Positions 41,872 through 50,725 of a DNA stretch of 56,195 nucleotides are shown here, one piece after another. Position numbers and translations under genes: made by a program. The DNA lies in assembly GCF_001695625.1 (NCBI RefSeq), contig NZ_MBPN01000025.1, positions 1 through 56,195 on the forward strand, written 5' to 3'. Origin of the DNA: Pseudomonas defluvii (GTDB lineage Bacteria; Pseudomonadota; Gammaproteobacteria; Pseudomonadales; Pseudomonadaceae). The notes below the pieces were generated by a model. That model was not told the DNA's origin. It saw nothing but the letters and a program-made list of their open reading frames with translations, and ran no database searches. Position 1 is the first letter of the stretch. The number at the start of each line of letters is the position of its first letter.

Positions 41872-43746
41872 TTAAAAGTTCACGCCGAAACTGAGGGCGA
41901 TGAAGTCGCGGTCGTCCACCGTGGTGTACTTGCCATCAAAGAAGTTGGTGTACGACAGGCTGGTGGTGTAGGTGTTCTGGTACTCGGCATCCAGGCCCAG
42001 GCTGACGGCTTTACGGCCTTCCTCGAAGTTGCCGCCAGGGCCTGGGGAGTAGCCGGAAACGTCATGGGACCAGGCGATGTTCGGCTTGAGGTTGACCCCG
42101 GCAAAGACGTCGTTGTAATCCCAGATGGCCCGTGCGCGGTAACCCCAGGAGGTGCTGGTGGTGAAACCGTCATCTTCGCAATTGCGGCTGAGGTTGGCGG
42201 TTGAAGCACCTGGGCCCGCACCGTTGATTGTGCCGGTGTTGAGAATTGCCGAGCAGGTATTCAACCCTCCGGTAGCTGGCAGTGGGCCAGGGCCGTAGAC
42301 CGGGTCACGGCCATAACGGAGTTTGCTGGAGTCCTCCAGGCCACCCACATGGGTAACACCCAACTCACCGACAACAGTCAGGCGGCTGGCCCCCATGACC
42401 TGATCGAAGAAATGGGTCAGGGTGGTCTGGAACTGGGTGACTTCCTTGCGACGGTAGCCGTGCTGGTCCTCGCCCGGCACGCCGGTCAGCAGGGAGGCGT
42501 TGGTGTATCGGCCACCCAGTGGAACCACAGCGGAGTACAGGATATCGGTGGTATTGAGTTGCACCGGAGCGTTTGGCCGGTAGCTGATTTCACCACTCCA
42601 GGCCGTGCCAGTAGGCAAGGTGGTCGAGAAGCTCAGCCCGTATAGACGAATGTCCTCGGGGTACTCGACAAAATAACTGGAATTGCCCGCGACAATCAGC
42701 GGCGCCAGCGGGTTACCAGCAACCCCCGTATACACAGCCGGGTCTGCGCCGGTAGCGCTGAAAATTGGCGCGCGGCTGTGGTAGTTCATGAAGTACGCGC
42801 CGAATTCGGTATCCAGCGGTTCGAACATGTAGCGGAACGCCACCCCGAACTGACCGCTGTCACGCGCATCACGGTCGGCACTGCGGCGCACCAGAACACC
42901 TTCCTCGTTGATATCGACGCCGTTGGCAGCGAGAAACGGCAGGAACGCTCCTGGAACGCTACGGCTGCTGTTCAGCAGGCGCAGGTTGTTCGAGCAACCA
43001 TCCGCGATGATGTCCGGCTGCGAGAAGAAGGTGCCGCAGTTGTCCACTACGGTCTGGTCCCACTCGATCTGGTAGAACGCTTCGGCAGACAGGTTGTCGG
43101 TCAGGCTCTGGGAAACATAGAACATGTTGACCGGGATCAGGCCCTCCTTCACCTCGGCGCCTGGCCGACGGAAAGCCGCCACATCAATCGGGTTGATCGA
43201 GTTGATGCCGTTACCGATAAAAGTACTCTCTCCCCAGCTCACCACCTGCTTGCCCAGGCGTACCGAACCGGGTTGATCGGCGATGGAATAGTTGTGGTAC
43301 ACGAAGGCATCAAGAATCTGCCCGCCAGAAGACTGTGCGCCTTCCTTGCGGTTGGAGTCGCTGATGTCCTTGAACTCGCGGTGTTCATCCTTGAGCTCGA
43401 AGTCGTACCAGTACTTGCCGCGCACGAATACGCCGGTATCGCCGTACTTCAACTCCAGGTCATGGATGCCCTTGAAGATCTTCGAGAAGGTCTCACCGCG
43501 CTTGAAGTTCAGGTGGCCATCGTCAGAAGTCTGCGAAAGCCCCTTGCCGCCGTTGTTGACGCCGATCAGGTTCTCGTTCGGCTTGGCTGTCGACCAGCTA
43601 GCCCCAACGGACAGCGACGAATCGAACTGGCCTTCGATTTCACCGATGTTGAAACTGACGCCGAATGCTGGGCCAGCGAGCGTAGAAGCGAGGCTGACGG
43701 CCAAAGGCAGTTTTGCCCGACGCCAAAACAGATGTGCAGATGTCAT
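41872..43746 (-). CDS. DUF1302 outer-membrane beta-barrel protein
   Basis: A 624-residue outer-membrane protein. The signal peptide ends near 'GPAFG' (residue 29). The mature protein is rich in alternating aromatic strands ('GEIEGQFDSSLSVGASWS', 'RVWYD'-like strands and 'SLSYTNFFDG') and ends in 'FIALSFGVNF', with the terminal phenylalanine needed for barrel assembly. Internal cysteines ('VDNCGTFFSQPDIIADGC') may form loop disulfides. Paired with DUF1329 and preceded by an acyl-CoA synthetase gene, it is probably a channel for a hydrophobic compound. It is the first gene of the two-gene operon. Confidence 0.9.
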   Translation of the reverse strand: MTSAHLFWRRAKLPLAVSLASTLAGPAFGVSFNIGEIEGQFDSSLSVGASWSTAKPNENLIGVNNGGKGLSQTSDDGHLNFKRGETFSKIFKGIHDLELKYGDTGVFVRGKYWYDFELKDEHREFKDISDSNRKEGAQSSGGQILDAFVYHNYSIADQPGSVRLGKQVVSWGESTFIGNGINSINPIDVAAFRRPGAEVKEGLIPVNMFYVSQSLTDNLSAEAFYQIEWDQTVVDNCGTFFSQPDIIADGCSNNLRLLNSSRSVPGAFLPFLAANGVDINEEGVLVRRSADRDARDSGQFGVAFRYMFEPLDTEFGAYFMNYHSRAPIFSATGADPAVYTGVAGNPLAPLIVAGNSSYFVEYPEDIRLYGLSFSTTLPTGTAWSGEISYRPNAPVQLNTTDILYSAVVPLGGRYTNASLLTGVPGEDQHGYRRKEVTQFQTTLTHFFDQVMGASRLTVVGELGVTHVGGLEDSSKLRYGRDPVYGPGPLPATGGLNTCSAILNTGTINGAGPGASTANLSRNCEDDGFTTSTSWGYRARAIWDYNDVFAGVNLKPNIAWSHDVSGYSPGPGGNFEEGRKAVSLGLDAEYQNTYTTSLSYTNFFDGKYTTVDDRDFIALSFGVNF

Positions 43747-44046
43747 CGACGCTACTCCATGTTCTTTATTGTTATGGCAGTGAGTCCTTCTAAAAACGGC
43801 GCAATGGAATGCATGCTCAATTGCACGTCCCCCCGTTTCTAAAAATCCCCTGGGCCGACTATAGCCAGCAGGTACCAGGGCTTGATCCCTCTAAAGTGTG
43901 ATTTGCTGTGTACAAGCAGGCAGGCATGGCCCTAATGGGCATGCCCCTGCCTGAGCGGCGCCAAGCATGGCTGAAAATTACCTTTTTACAAGTCGCGAGG
44001 TGTCTGGCTCGGGGTTCGCACCGCGACCGGCGCGAACCCCGGGGGC
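43747..44046. other. Intergenic region between acyl-CoA synthetase and DUF1302 genes
   Basis: These 300 bases hold the end of the acyl-CoA synthetase transcript and the DUF1302 promoter. GGGGTTCGC (44011-44019) and GCGAACCCC (44032-44040) form a 9-bp hairpin 7 bases past the synthetase stop, a probable terminator without a clear T-tract. The remainder is A+T-richer, as expected for a promoter; no promoter class is clear. Confidence 0.6.
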
Positions 44047-45729
44047 TCAGAGCGTGGAAAGAAAGGTGCTGTTACTGGCCTGCCATTGCATGACATCGAG
44101 GCGGATACGCTTCTTGTCGAGCTTGCCAACACTGGTCTTGGGAATTTCGGTAACAAGGGCGATCTGAGTGGGGATAGCCCACTTGTTGATATGGCCCAAT
44201 TCCACGAACGGTTTCAGGTGCTCCTTGAGGCCCCTGGCGTCAATGCTGTGCCCCTCGCGCACCACCAACAATGCGAACGGCCGCTCCCCCCACTGCGGAT
44301 CGGCGATACCGACCACCGCGACCTCACGCACCGCAGAATGACGGCTGATCAGGTCCTCGAGCTCCAGGGACGACACCCACTCGCCGCCGGTCTTGATCAC
44401 ATCCTTGATCCGGTCGCGAATGTCGATCACGCCCATGCTGTCCAGCGTGGCCACGTCGCCGGTATGCAACCAGCCGCCGTGCCAGAGCTCGGCGCCCTTC
44501 TGCTCCTCACGGAAATACCCCATGGTCAGCCAAGGGGCTCGCAGCACCAACTCGCCCTGGGACTCACCGTCAGCAGGCAGGAAGTTGCCGTCACTGTCGA
44601 TGATCGCCGCCTCTACCAGGGGTACCGGTACACCGGCCTTGATCCGGTAAGTGATGCGCTCATCCTCGTTGCCCGCGAGCAACTCATCGTTCAAGTGAGC
44701 GCAGGAAACCAGCGGGCAGGTTTCCGACATGCCATAAGCCGCCGTGAGCTGGATACCGCGGGCCTTGGCCGCCTCATATAGCGCACGGTTCAGGGCGCTG
44801 CCGCCGATGATGATCTTCCAGCCGGCAAAGTCCTCGGCCTGCGCGCCCTTGGCGTTGAGCAGCATCTGCAGGATGGTCGGCACGCAATGGGAGAACGTGA
44901 CCTTTTCCTTGCGCCACAGTTCCACCAGCAGCTCCGGGTCGTAACGCCCAGGGTAGACCTGCTTGATGCCGAGCATGGTCGCCACATAAGGGATACCCCA
45001 GGCATGCACGTGAAACATCGGGGTGATCGGCATGTACACATCGTTGCTGCCGAGCAGGCGGACGCTGTCGATGCTGCCGGTCACAGCCGCTGCACCCAAG
45101 GTGTGCAGCACCAGTTGCCGGTGCGTGAAGTACACCCCTTTCGGGTTGCCGGTCGTGCCGGTGGTATAGAACGTCGTTGCCACCGAGTTTTCATCGAAAT
45201 CCGGGAAGTCGTAACGCGGGCTGGCCGCAGCCAGCAGCTGTTCGTACTCACCGATCAGGTTTGGCAACTCGGCGGTTTTTGACTCGCCATCGGTCAACAG
45301 CAGCGTCTTTTCAACGGTGGTCAGGTGACCGGCAATAGCCTGATAAAGGCCGACAAAATCACTGTTGACCAGCACGAAACGGTCTTCGGCGTGATTCATC
45401 GTGTAGAGAATCTGTTCCGGCGACAGGCGCACATTGATGGTGTGCACCACCGCACCAATCATCGGAATGGCAAACATGCACTCCAGGTAACGGTGGCTGT
45501 CCCAGTCCATCACCGCCACCGTGTCGCCCGCCTTGACCCCAGCCTCGGTCAATACGTTGGCCAACCTTGCAATACGCTCATTCAGGGTGAGGTAGCTGTA
45601 GCGCAGCTGGTCGCGGTAAACGATCTCGCGGGTTTTCTCGTAGCGGCCGCCAGACATCAGCAAGCGCTTGATCAGCAACGGGTACTCATAAGCGCCCTCG
45701 GCAGGGGCAATGACGCGAGTCTGCAACAT
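44047..45729 (-). CDS. AlkK-type medium-chain acyl-CoA synthetase
   Basis: An adenylate-forming enzyme of 560 residues that activates a fatty or aryl-alkanoic acid to its CoA thioester using ATP. The P-loop is 'YTTGTTGNPKG' (about 188-198), A5 is 'YGMSETCP', A7 is 'HTGD', the hinge region is 'IKDVIKTGGEWVSS', and the catalytic lysine lies in 'TSVGKLDKK' near the C-terminus. The overall type is that of P. putida AlkK and relatives, which prefer medium chains. A GGGA site precedes the ATG. It lies upstream of, and reads into, the DUF1302/DUF1329 genes, which suggests uptake and activation of one substrate. Confidence 0.92.
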   Translation of the reverse strand: MLQTRVIAPAEGAYEYPLLIKRLLMSGGRYEKTREIVYRDQLRYSYLTLNERIARLANVLTEAGVKAGDTVAVMDWDSHRYLECMFAIPMIGAVVHTINVRLSPEQILYTMNHAEDRFVLVNSDFVGLYQAIAGHLTTVEKTLLLTDGESKTAELPNLIGEYEQLLAAASPRYDFPDFDENSVATTFYTTGTTGNPKGVYFTHRQLVLHTLGAAAVTGSIDSVRLLGSNDVYMPITPMFHVHAWGIPYVATMLGIKQVYPGRYDPELLVELWRKEKVTFSHCVPTILQMLLNAKGAQAEDFAGWKIIIGGSALNRALYEAAKARGIQLTAAYGMSETCPLVSCAHLNDELLAGNEDERITYRIKAGVPVPLVEAAIIDSDGNFLPADGESQGELVLRAPWLTMGYFREEQKGAELWHGGWLHTGDVATLDSMGVIDIRDRIKDVIKTGGEWVSSLELEDLISRHSAVREVAVVGIADPQWGERPFALLVVREGHSIDARGLKEHLKPFVELGHINKWAIPTQIALVTEIPKTSVGKLDKKRIRLDVMQWQASNSTFLSTL

Positions 45730-45754
45730 GAAGTGTCCCTTTTCTGAAGTGCAT

Positions 45755-45774
45755 GGTCTGGGTCAAAACAGACC
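45755..45774. promoter_or_regulatory. Inverted repeat in the acyl-CoA synthetase promoter region
   Basis: GGTCTG (45755-45760) and CAGACC (45769-45774) are separated by 8 bases and lie 25-45 bases before the start codon. It could be an operator, or a small hairpin in the 5' end of the message. Confidence 0.35.
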
Positions 45775-45865
45775 TTCACTTTAGAACGCCGCTGCGCCGT
45801 CCAAATCAGCCAAAGGAATGATTTGAACGACGCCGGGATCAGCGGCCTACTGGAAACGGCATCGA

Positions 45866-46495
45866 TCAATGCATCTCGGTAAACGCGATCTTGATACCCA
45901 GCGCCACCAGTACAGCTCCCATGGCACGGTCGAACCAGTGACCCATGCGGGCAAAACCGGCACGCACCCGCTGTTGGCTGAACAACATCGCCACCAGGCA
46001 GAACCACAGGCCAGTGGCCAGTGCCAGGTACACACCATAACCTGCCTGTACCAGCAGGGGGGTATGCGGGTTGATGACGACCGTGAACAGCGACAGGAAG
46101 AACAAGGTGGCTTTCGGGTTCAGGCCGTTGGTCATGAAACCGGCGACAAAGGCACCGCGCGGGGTGCGCTCTACCGTTGCAGCCTGCACCTCATCGCTAC
46201 CAGGCTTGGCGGGGCTGGCACGCAAGGCCTTGAAGCCGATGTACAAGAGGTACGCCGCCGCCAGCCACTTCAGCGCATTGAACAGCATGATCGACTGCGA
46301 CACGATCAGCCCGATGCCCAGCAGCGAATAGCCCACATGCAGGAAGATCGCTGTTCCCACGCCAAATGCAGTCCAGGTACCCGCACGTCGACCATGGGTC
46401 ACGCTTTCACGAACCACGACTGCGAAGTCCGGGCCGGGGCTGGCGACTGCCAGCAAGTGAATCAGGGCAACGGTGAGAAACTCAGCCCAATACAT
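45866..46495 (-). CDS. LysE/RhtB-family amino-acid exporter
   Basis: An inner-membrane exporter of 209 residues with six predicted helices. The family motif near the N-terminus is 'LAVASPGPDFAVVVRESV' and a second is 'GFMTNGLNPKATLFFLSLF'. Members export amino acids such as threonine, homoserine or branched chains, or related small molecules; the substrate cannot be told from sequence alone. It is divergent from the quinone reductase gene and not obviously part of an operon. The start at 46495 (MYWAEFLTVALIHLLAVAS) is normal for the family. Confidence 0.93.
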   Translation of the reverse strand: MYWAEFLTVALIHLLAVASPGPDFAVVVRESVTHGRRAGTWTAFGVGTAIFLHVGYSLLGIGLIVSQSIMLFNALKWLAAAYLLYIGFKALRASPAKPGSDEVQAATVERTPRGAFVAGFMTNGLNPKATLFFLSLFTVVINPHTPLLVQAGYGVYLALATGLWFCLVAMLFSQQRVRAGFARMGHWFDRAMGAVLVALGIKIAFTEMH

Positions 46496-46585
46496 GGGGA
46501 CTCCTTGTCACGGATTTAAGTAAGGTGCCTACCTTAGACCAGTCGATACCTCGAGCAACAGACACAGTTACCAACGATTTTTTGC

Positions 46586-46617
46586 TTGACTCTACCGTTA
46601 GGGGCAGACTCTACCCT
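46586..46617 (+). promoter_or_regulatory. MerR-type promoter (long spacer) of the quinone reductase-merR operon
   Basis: TTGACT (46586-46591) and TACCCT (46612-46617) are separated by 20 bp, the over-long spacer typical of promoters activated by MerR-family proteins. A partly symmetric element, CTCTACC-GTTA-GGGGCAG, fills the spacer. It is about 30 bases before the reductase start. Confidence 0.55.
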
Positions 46618-46647
46618 CATCGACTTCATCCTGTCGTTGGAGTCACC

Positions 46648-47223
46648 ATGAGCAAACGTATTCTGGTCGTTCTTGGCCACCCCTCATCCGACAGCTTTTG
46701 TGCCGCGCTGACCGACACCTATGTCAAAGCCGCCACCGAAGCAGGCCACGAGGTTCGCCTGCTGAACCTCCCGGCACTGGATTTCGATCCGGTCCTGCAT
46801 GAGGGTTACAAGGAGATCCAGGCACTTGAGCCCGACCTGTTGGAGGCACAGAAGCAGATTCTCTGGGCGGATCACCTGACCTTCGTTTACCCGATCTGGT
46901 GGGGCGGCATTCCAGCCTTGCTCAAGGGCTTCTTCGACCGGGTCTTCCTGCCCGGGTTCGCCTTCAAATACCGCAGCGACTCCGCTTTTCCGGACAAGCT
47001 GCTCAAGGGACGAACGGCCCATCTGCTGGTGACGATGGACACGCCACCGTGGTATTACCGCTGGATCTACCGCATGCCCGGCCTGCACCAGATACGCAAG
47101 ACCACGTTGGCGTTCTGCGGCATCAAGCCGACCCGTACCCTGACGTTCGGGCCGATGCTTGGCTCGACACCGGCACAGCGCGAAACCTGGCTGGCCCAGA
47201 CCAGAACCCTCGCCGGTCGCTAA
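46648..47223 (+). CDS. NAD(P)H:quinone oxidoreductase, flavodoxin-2 fold (KefF/MdaB-like)
   Basis: A cytoplasmic flavoenzyme of 191 residues that probably reduces quinones or other electrophiles by two electrons. The FMN/FAD phosphate-binding loop is 'LGHPSSDSFC' near residue 9. The isoalloxazine loop is 'PIWWGGIPALLKGFFDRVF' near 90, and 'TMDTPPWYYRW' follows. The ATG at 46648 has GGAG 6 bases upstream; a longer in-frame opening before it overlaps the promoter and is not used. It is followed 68 bp later by a merR gene, which probably regulates it in response to a toxic electrophile. Confidence 0.92.
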   Translation: MSKRILVVLGHPSSDSFCAALTDTYVKAATEAGHEVRLLNLPALDFDPVLHEGYKEIQALEPDLLEAQKQILWADHLTFVYPIWWGGIPALLKGFFDRVFLPGFAFKYRSDSAFPDKLLKGRTAHLLVTMDTPPWYYRWIYRMPGLHQIRKTTLAFCGIKPTRTLTFGPMLGSTPAQRETWLAQTRTLAGR

Positions 47224-47291
47224 GGCCTGCACGGCTGCGCCGGGGAGTTGGCATGTGCGTTGCCACTTTTCAAGGAACGAAGGGACTATCG

Positions 47292-47693
47292 ATGTACATC
47301 GGCAAAGCAGCCCAGCTTTCAGGCACCACCGTCAAATGCATCCGCCACTATGAAAAGATCGGTTTGCTGCCCGAGCCCGTGCGCGAAGGCAAGTACCGGA
47401 TCTACAACCAGCAGAGTGTCGAACTGCTGTCGTTCATCAAATGCGCTCAGCAACTGGGCTTCAAGCTCAAGGAAATGCAGGCGATTTTCCAGGATTACCG
47501 TGGCGATAAAATTCCCTGGGACCTGGCCCAGCAGGCAATCGCCGACAAAAAGCACGAATTGCGCGCCCAGATCGACACGCTGCAAAGCCTGCATGATGGC
47601 CTGGTCGAATTTGAAGCCAGCGTTCAGGACGCCCGTGCGCAATGCAGCTTCGAGCTGAGCCGCCTGGAAGAGGCGCGACCCGCGATGAGCTGA
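47292..47693 (+). CDS. MerR-family transcriptional regulator
   Basis: A 133-residue regulator. The winged HTH is at the N-terminus ('MYIGKAAQLSGTTVKCIRHYEKIGLL', residues 1-26 of the domain) and a long dimerisation coiled coil follows. Cysteines are Cys16, Cys51 and Cys118; there is no clear metal-binding CxxC set, so it is more like the SoxR-independent small-molecule or redox branch. It would bend the 20-bp-spacer promoter upstream of the reductase and so control both genes. The ATG at 47292 is the only one that gives a complete HTH. The inducer is unknown. Confidence 0.9.
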   Translation: MYIGKAAQLSGTTVKCIRHYEKIGLLPEPVREGKYRIYNQQSVELLSFIKCAQQLGFKLKEMQAIFQDYRGDKIPWDLAQQAIADKKHELRAQIDTLQSLHDGLVEFEASVQDARAQCSFELSRLEEARPAMS

Positions 47694-47800
47694 AATACGA
47701 AAGCCCTACGTTTCCTGGGCGGCTGGGGAGCGCTAAGATCCTCAAGTAGCCACACTGCCCGTGTTTCCAAACCTCCTTGCCGACCTGGAATCCTTCCTCG

Positions 47801-48766
47801 ATGAATACCCCTCACCGCGCTGTTTTCCTCGACCACAGCTCCCTCGATCTGGGCGACCTTGACCTCGGTACGCTGCGTGAAGGTTTCGCCGAGTTGCAGC
47901 TGTATCCTTCCAGCACAGCGGACCAGGTTGTTGAACGCCTGCGAGGAGCCACAGTGGCCATCAGCAACAAAGTCGTGCTGGATGCCGCCACACTGGCCGC
48001 CTGCCCGGACTTGAAGCTGATCCTGGTAGCCGCCACCGGCACCAATAATGTCGACCTGAATGCCGCCCGGGCCCAAGGCATTGTCGTCAGCAACTGCCAG
48101 GGCTATGGCACGCCCTCGGTGGCCCAGCACACGCTGGCCCTGTTGCTGGCCCTGGCCACACGCCTGACGGACTACCAGCAGGCTGTCGCCGCGGGTCGCT
48201 GGGCGCAGGCGAAACAGTTCTGCCTGCTGGATTTCCCGATTGTCGAACTGGAAGGCAAGACACTGGGCATGCTCGGGCATGGCGAATTGGGTGGAGCGGT
48301 GGCGCGCCTGGCCGAAGCCTTCGGTATGCGCGTGCTGTTTGGCCAACTGCCAGGACGCCCACCCCGTGAAGACCGCCTGCCGCTGGATGAACTGTTGCCA
48401 CAGGTGCATGCTCTGACTCTGCACTGCCCACTCACTGACAACACCCGCAACCTGATCGGCGCCCGTGAACTGGCCTTGCTCAGGCCCGGTGCATTCGTGG
48501 TCAACACGGCCCGTGGCGGGCTGATCGACGAACAGGCGCTGGCCGATGCATTGCGCTCGGGTCATCTCGGTGGTGCTGCGACGGATGTGTTGAGCGTCGA
48601 GCCCCCCGTTAACGGCAACCCATTGCTGGCCACCGATGTCCCGCGCCTGATCGTCACGCCACACAGCGCCTGGGGTGCTCGCGAGGCGCGGCAGCGCATC
48701 GTCGAGCAGTTGCACGAAAACGCCCAGGCGTTTTTTGCCGGCCAGCCACGCCGGGTTGTCAGCTGA
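47801..48766 (+). CDS. D-2-hydroxyacid dehydrogenase (hydroxypyruvate/glycerate type)
   Basis: A cytoplasmic NAD(P)-dependent oxidoreductase of 321 residues that reduces a 2-keto acid such as hydroxypyruvate or glyoxylate. The coenzyme-binding motif is '[20 protein letters not shown]' (about 151-170). The active site has Arg in '[10 protein letters not shown]', Glu in 'SVEPP' and His in 'TPHSAWG'. The usual Gly-x-Gly-x2-Gly appears as GHGELG. The start at 47801 is chosen over a TTG 24 bases upstream. It is followed 49 bp later by rsmC, with a TTTTTTAAGGAG stretch between. Confidence 0.92.
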   Translation: MNTPHRAVFLDHSSLDLGDLDLGTLREGFAELQLYPSSTADQVVERLRGATVAISNKVVLDAATLAACPDLKLILVAATGTNNVDLNAARAQGIVVSNCQGYGTPSVAQHTLALLLALATRLTDYQQAVAAGRWAQAKQFCLLDFPIVELEGKTLGMLGHGELGGAVARLAEAFGMRVLFGQLPGRPPREDRLPLDELLPQVHALTLHCPLTDNTRNLIGARELALLRPGAFVVNTARGGLIDEQALADALRSGHLGGAATDVLSVEPPVNGNPLLATDVPRLIVTPHSAWGAREARQRIVEQLHENAQAFFAGQPRRVVS

Positions 48767-48815
48767 CACCCAGGCTTCTGGTAAACTCCGTCCCTTTTTT
48801 AAGGAGCCGCCGTCC

Positions 48816-49814
48816 ATGGACCCGCGCAGTGAAGTGTTGCTTCGACAGGCCGACTTGTTTCAGGGTTCGCTGTTGCTGGCCGGCTTGCCCGCCGACGACC
48901 TGCTCGGCCAACTGCCTGCGGCCCACGGCTGGAGCTGGCATGCTGGCGATCAGGCTGCGCTGCAGGCGCGCTTCAGCGGCCGCAGCCATTTTGGAGTAGA
49001 GGTCACGCCCCAGCCATTCGAGGCGGCGGTGCTGTTTCTGCCCAAGTCCCGTGAATTGGCCAGTTACCTGCTCAACGCGCTGGCCTCACGCCTGGCGGGC
49101 CGCGAGTTGTACCTGGTGGGGGAAAAACGCGGCGGCATCGAGGGCGCGGCCAAGCAACTGCAGGCCTTCGGCAAACCGCGCAAACTCGACAGTGCTCGCC
49201 ATTGCCAACTGTGGCAGGTGACCGTCGATAACGTGCCTGAAGCGCCAAACCTGCACAGCCTGGCTCAACGTTTCGAATTGCCGCTGGCCGAAGGCCCATT
49301 GACCGTGGTCAGCCTGCCGGGCGTGTTCAGCCATGGCCGGCTCGACCACGGCAGCGCACTGCTGCTCGAACACCTGGAGCAGCTACCGATCGGCCATGTG
49401 CTGGACTTCGGTTGCGGTGCCGGCGTGCTCGGCGCAGTAGTCAAACGCCGTTATCCACAGAGCCAGGTGACCCTGCTCGACGTGGATGCCTTCGCCGTCG
49501 AGAGCAGCCGCCTGACCCTGGCCGCCAACGGCCTGGAAGGTGAGGTCATCTGTGGTGACGGTATCGACGCCGCCCCCGACAATCTGGACCTGATCCTGAG
49601 CAATCCGCCGTTCCATACCGGGGTGCACACTCACTACCAGACATCGGAGAACCTGCTGCAAAAATCAGCCAAACACCTGAAAAAAGGTGGAGAACTGCGC
49701 TTGGTCGCCAACAACTTCCTGCGCTATCAACCGCTGATCGAGGCTGCGCTGGGTAACTGCCAGCTGCGCATCGAAGCGCAGGGCTTTCGGATCTACCAGG
49801 CAACCCGCAGTTAA
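48816..49814 (+). CDS. rsmC: 16S rRNA (guanine-1207-N2)-methyltransferase
   Basis: Methylates G1207 of 16S rRNA in the assembled 30S subunit using S-adenosylmethionine. The 332-residue protein has the duplicated RsmC architecture: a degenerate N-terminal methyltransferase-like domain (about 1-165) that helps binding, and the active C-terminal domain (about 170-332). The latter has the AdoMet motif '[13 protein letters not shown]' and the catalytic 'LSNPPFHTG' (NPPF). The ATG at 48816 has AAGGAG 9 bases upstream. An earlier in-frame ATG overlaps the preceding dehydrogenase gene and is rejected. Confidence 0.94.
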   Translation: MDPRSEVLLRQADLFQGSLLLAGLPADDLLGQLPAAHGWSWHAGDQAALQARFSGRSHFGVEVTPQPFEAAVLFLPKSRELASYLLNALASRLAGRELYLVGEKRGGIEGAAKQLQAFGKPRKLDSARHCQLWQVTVDNVPEAPNLHSLAQRFELPLAEGPLTVVSLPGVFSHGRLDHGSALLLEHLEQLPIGHVLDFGCGAGVLGAVVKRRYPQSQVTLLDVDAFAVESSRLTLAANGLEGEVICGDGIDAAPDNLDLILSNPPFHTGVHTHYQTSENLLQKSAKHLKKGGELRLVANNFLRYQPLIEAALGNCQLRIEAQGFRIYQATRS

Positions 49815-49854
49815 AACAGCACTTGCCGAATCGGCTTGGCCTAGGCAGAATCCG

Positions 49855-50030
49855 CTCCGTCCTAGGGGAGTAGTCTCCCGCGAGCGCCCTGCTCGCCCGG
49901 TACGCGTCAACATACTTGGTCCACAGACCATGGCGCGTGCGACCCACGGCCCGCAAAGCGAGCCCAGGGTTTGACAAGACCTATGACACGCACACCTTAC
50001 CCGGGGCGGGGAGGTCGTACGTGTCATAGC
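49855..50030 (+). ncRNA. yybP-ykoY manganese riboswitch with expression platform
   Basis: The conserved aptamer pieces are present in order: AGGGGAGTAG near 49864, GTCAACATACTTGG near 49907, and TTGACAAGACCTATGAC near 49971, with variable hairpins between. This motif binds Mn2+ in characterised examples and controls manganese-homeostasis genes. The 3' aptamer strand CTATGACACG (49981-49990) can pair perfectly with CGTGTCATAG (50020-50029), which would compete with the ligand-bound fold. The gene controlled is the GDT1-family transporter 30 bases downstream. The exact 5' end is estimated. Confidence 0.88.
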
Positions 50031-50059
50031 CGTGTCGACCCGCCCCCGTAGGAATCCTG

Positions 50060-50647
50060 ATGCTGGAATCATTGCTAGTCCCAACCGCAATCGTCGCGCT
50101 CGCCGAAATTGGCGACAAGACCCAACTGCTCGCGCTCATCCTTGCGGCTCGCTTCCGCAAACCCTGGCCAATCATTGCCGGTATCATCGCCGCAACCCTG
50201 GCCAACCACGCCGCTGCGGGTGCGGTGGGTGCATGGGTCAGCAGTTTCTTCTCCGCCGTGACCTTGCACTGGATCCTCGCCGCCTGCTTTGCCGCCACTG
50301 CCCTGTGGACCCTGGTTCCAGACAAGATGGACGATGACGAAGGCAGCACGGCACGACGCTTCGGCCCGTTCCTGACCACGCTGATTGCATTCTTCATTGC
50401 CGAGATCGGTGACAAGACCCAAGTGGCCACAGTGATGCTGGCCGCCCAGTACCCTCACCTGATCCTGGTCATTCTAGGGACGACCCTGGGGATGCTGATT
50501 GCCAACGTGCCCGTGGTACTGGCAGGCAACTTTGCGGCCGAAAAACTGCCACTGACGCTGATCCGTCGCCTGGCAGCCGCAGCCTTCTTCGTGCTGGCCG
50601 CAGTAGCGGTGTACTCGGCGATGCAAGTCAGCGGCTGGATAAGCTGA
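50060..50647 (+). CDS. TMEM165/GDT1-family manganese transporter
   Basis: An inner-membrane cation transporter of 195 residues with six helices in two homologous halves. Each half carries the family motif E-x-G-D-K-T: 'LAEIGDKTQLLAL' (about residues 14-26) and 'IAEIGDKTQVATV' (about 114-126). A charged loop 'PDKMDDDEGST' separates the halves. Bacterial members export Mn2+, or exchange Mn2+/Ca2+ for protons. Control by a manganese riboswitch directly upstream strongly supports manganese export. AGGA lies 7 bases before the ATG. Confidence 0.94.
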   Translation: MLESLLVPTAIVALAEIGDKTQLLALILAARFRKPWPIIAGIIAATLANHAAAGAVGAWVSSFFSAVTLHWILAACFAATALWTLVPDKMDDDEGSTARRFGPFLTTLIAFFIAEIGDKTQVATVMLAAQYPHLILVILGTTLGMLIANVPVVLAGNFAAEKLPLTLIRRLAAAAFFVLAAVAVYSAMQVSGWIS

Positions 50648-50674
50648 CACAAGCGCCTGTTATCGAGGATGGAG

Positions 50675-50702
50675 CCGCGCCTCAATCAGGAGGCGCGGTT
50701 TT
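50675..50702 (+). terminator. Intrinsic terminator after the manganese transporter gene
   Basis: CCGCGCCTC (50675-50683) pairs perfectly with GAGGCGCGG (50690-50698) around AATCAG and is followed by TTTT. It lies between convergent genes. Confidence 0.88.
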
Positions 50703-50725
50703 CATTGCTTGCAAGGGGTATGGCG

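Noticed and set aside
42778..43842. Plus-strand open frame opposite the DUF1302 gene
   Set aside because: The minus strand carries a signal peptide and a beta-barrel with terminal phenylalanine; the plus frame is a shadow.
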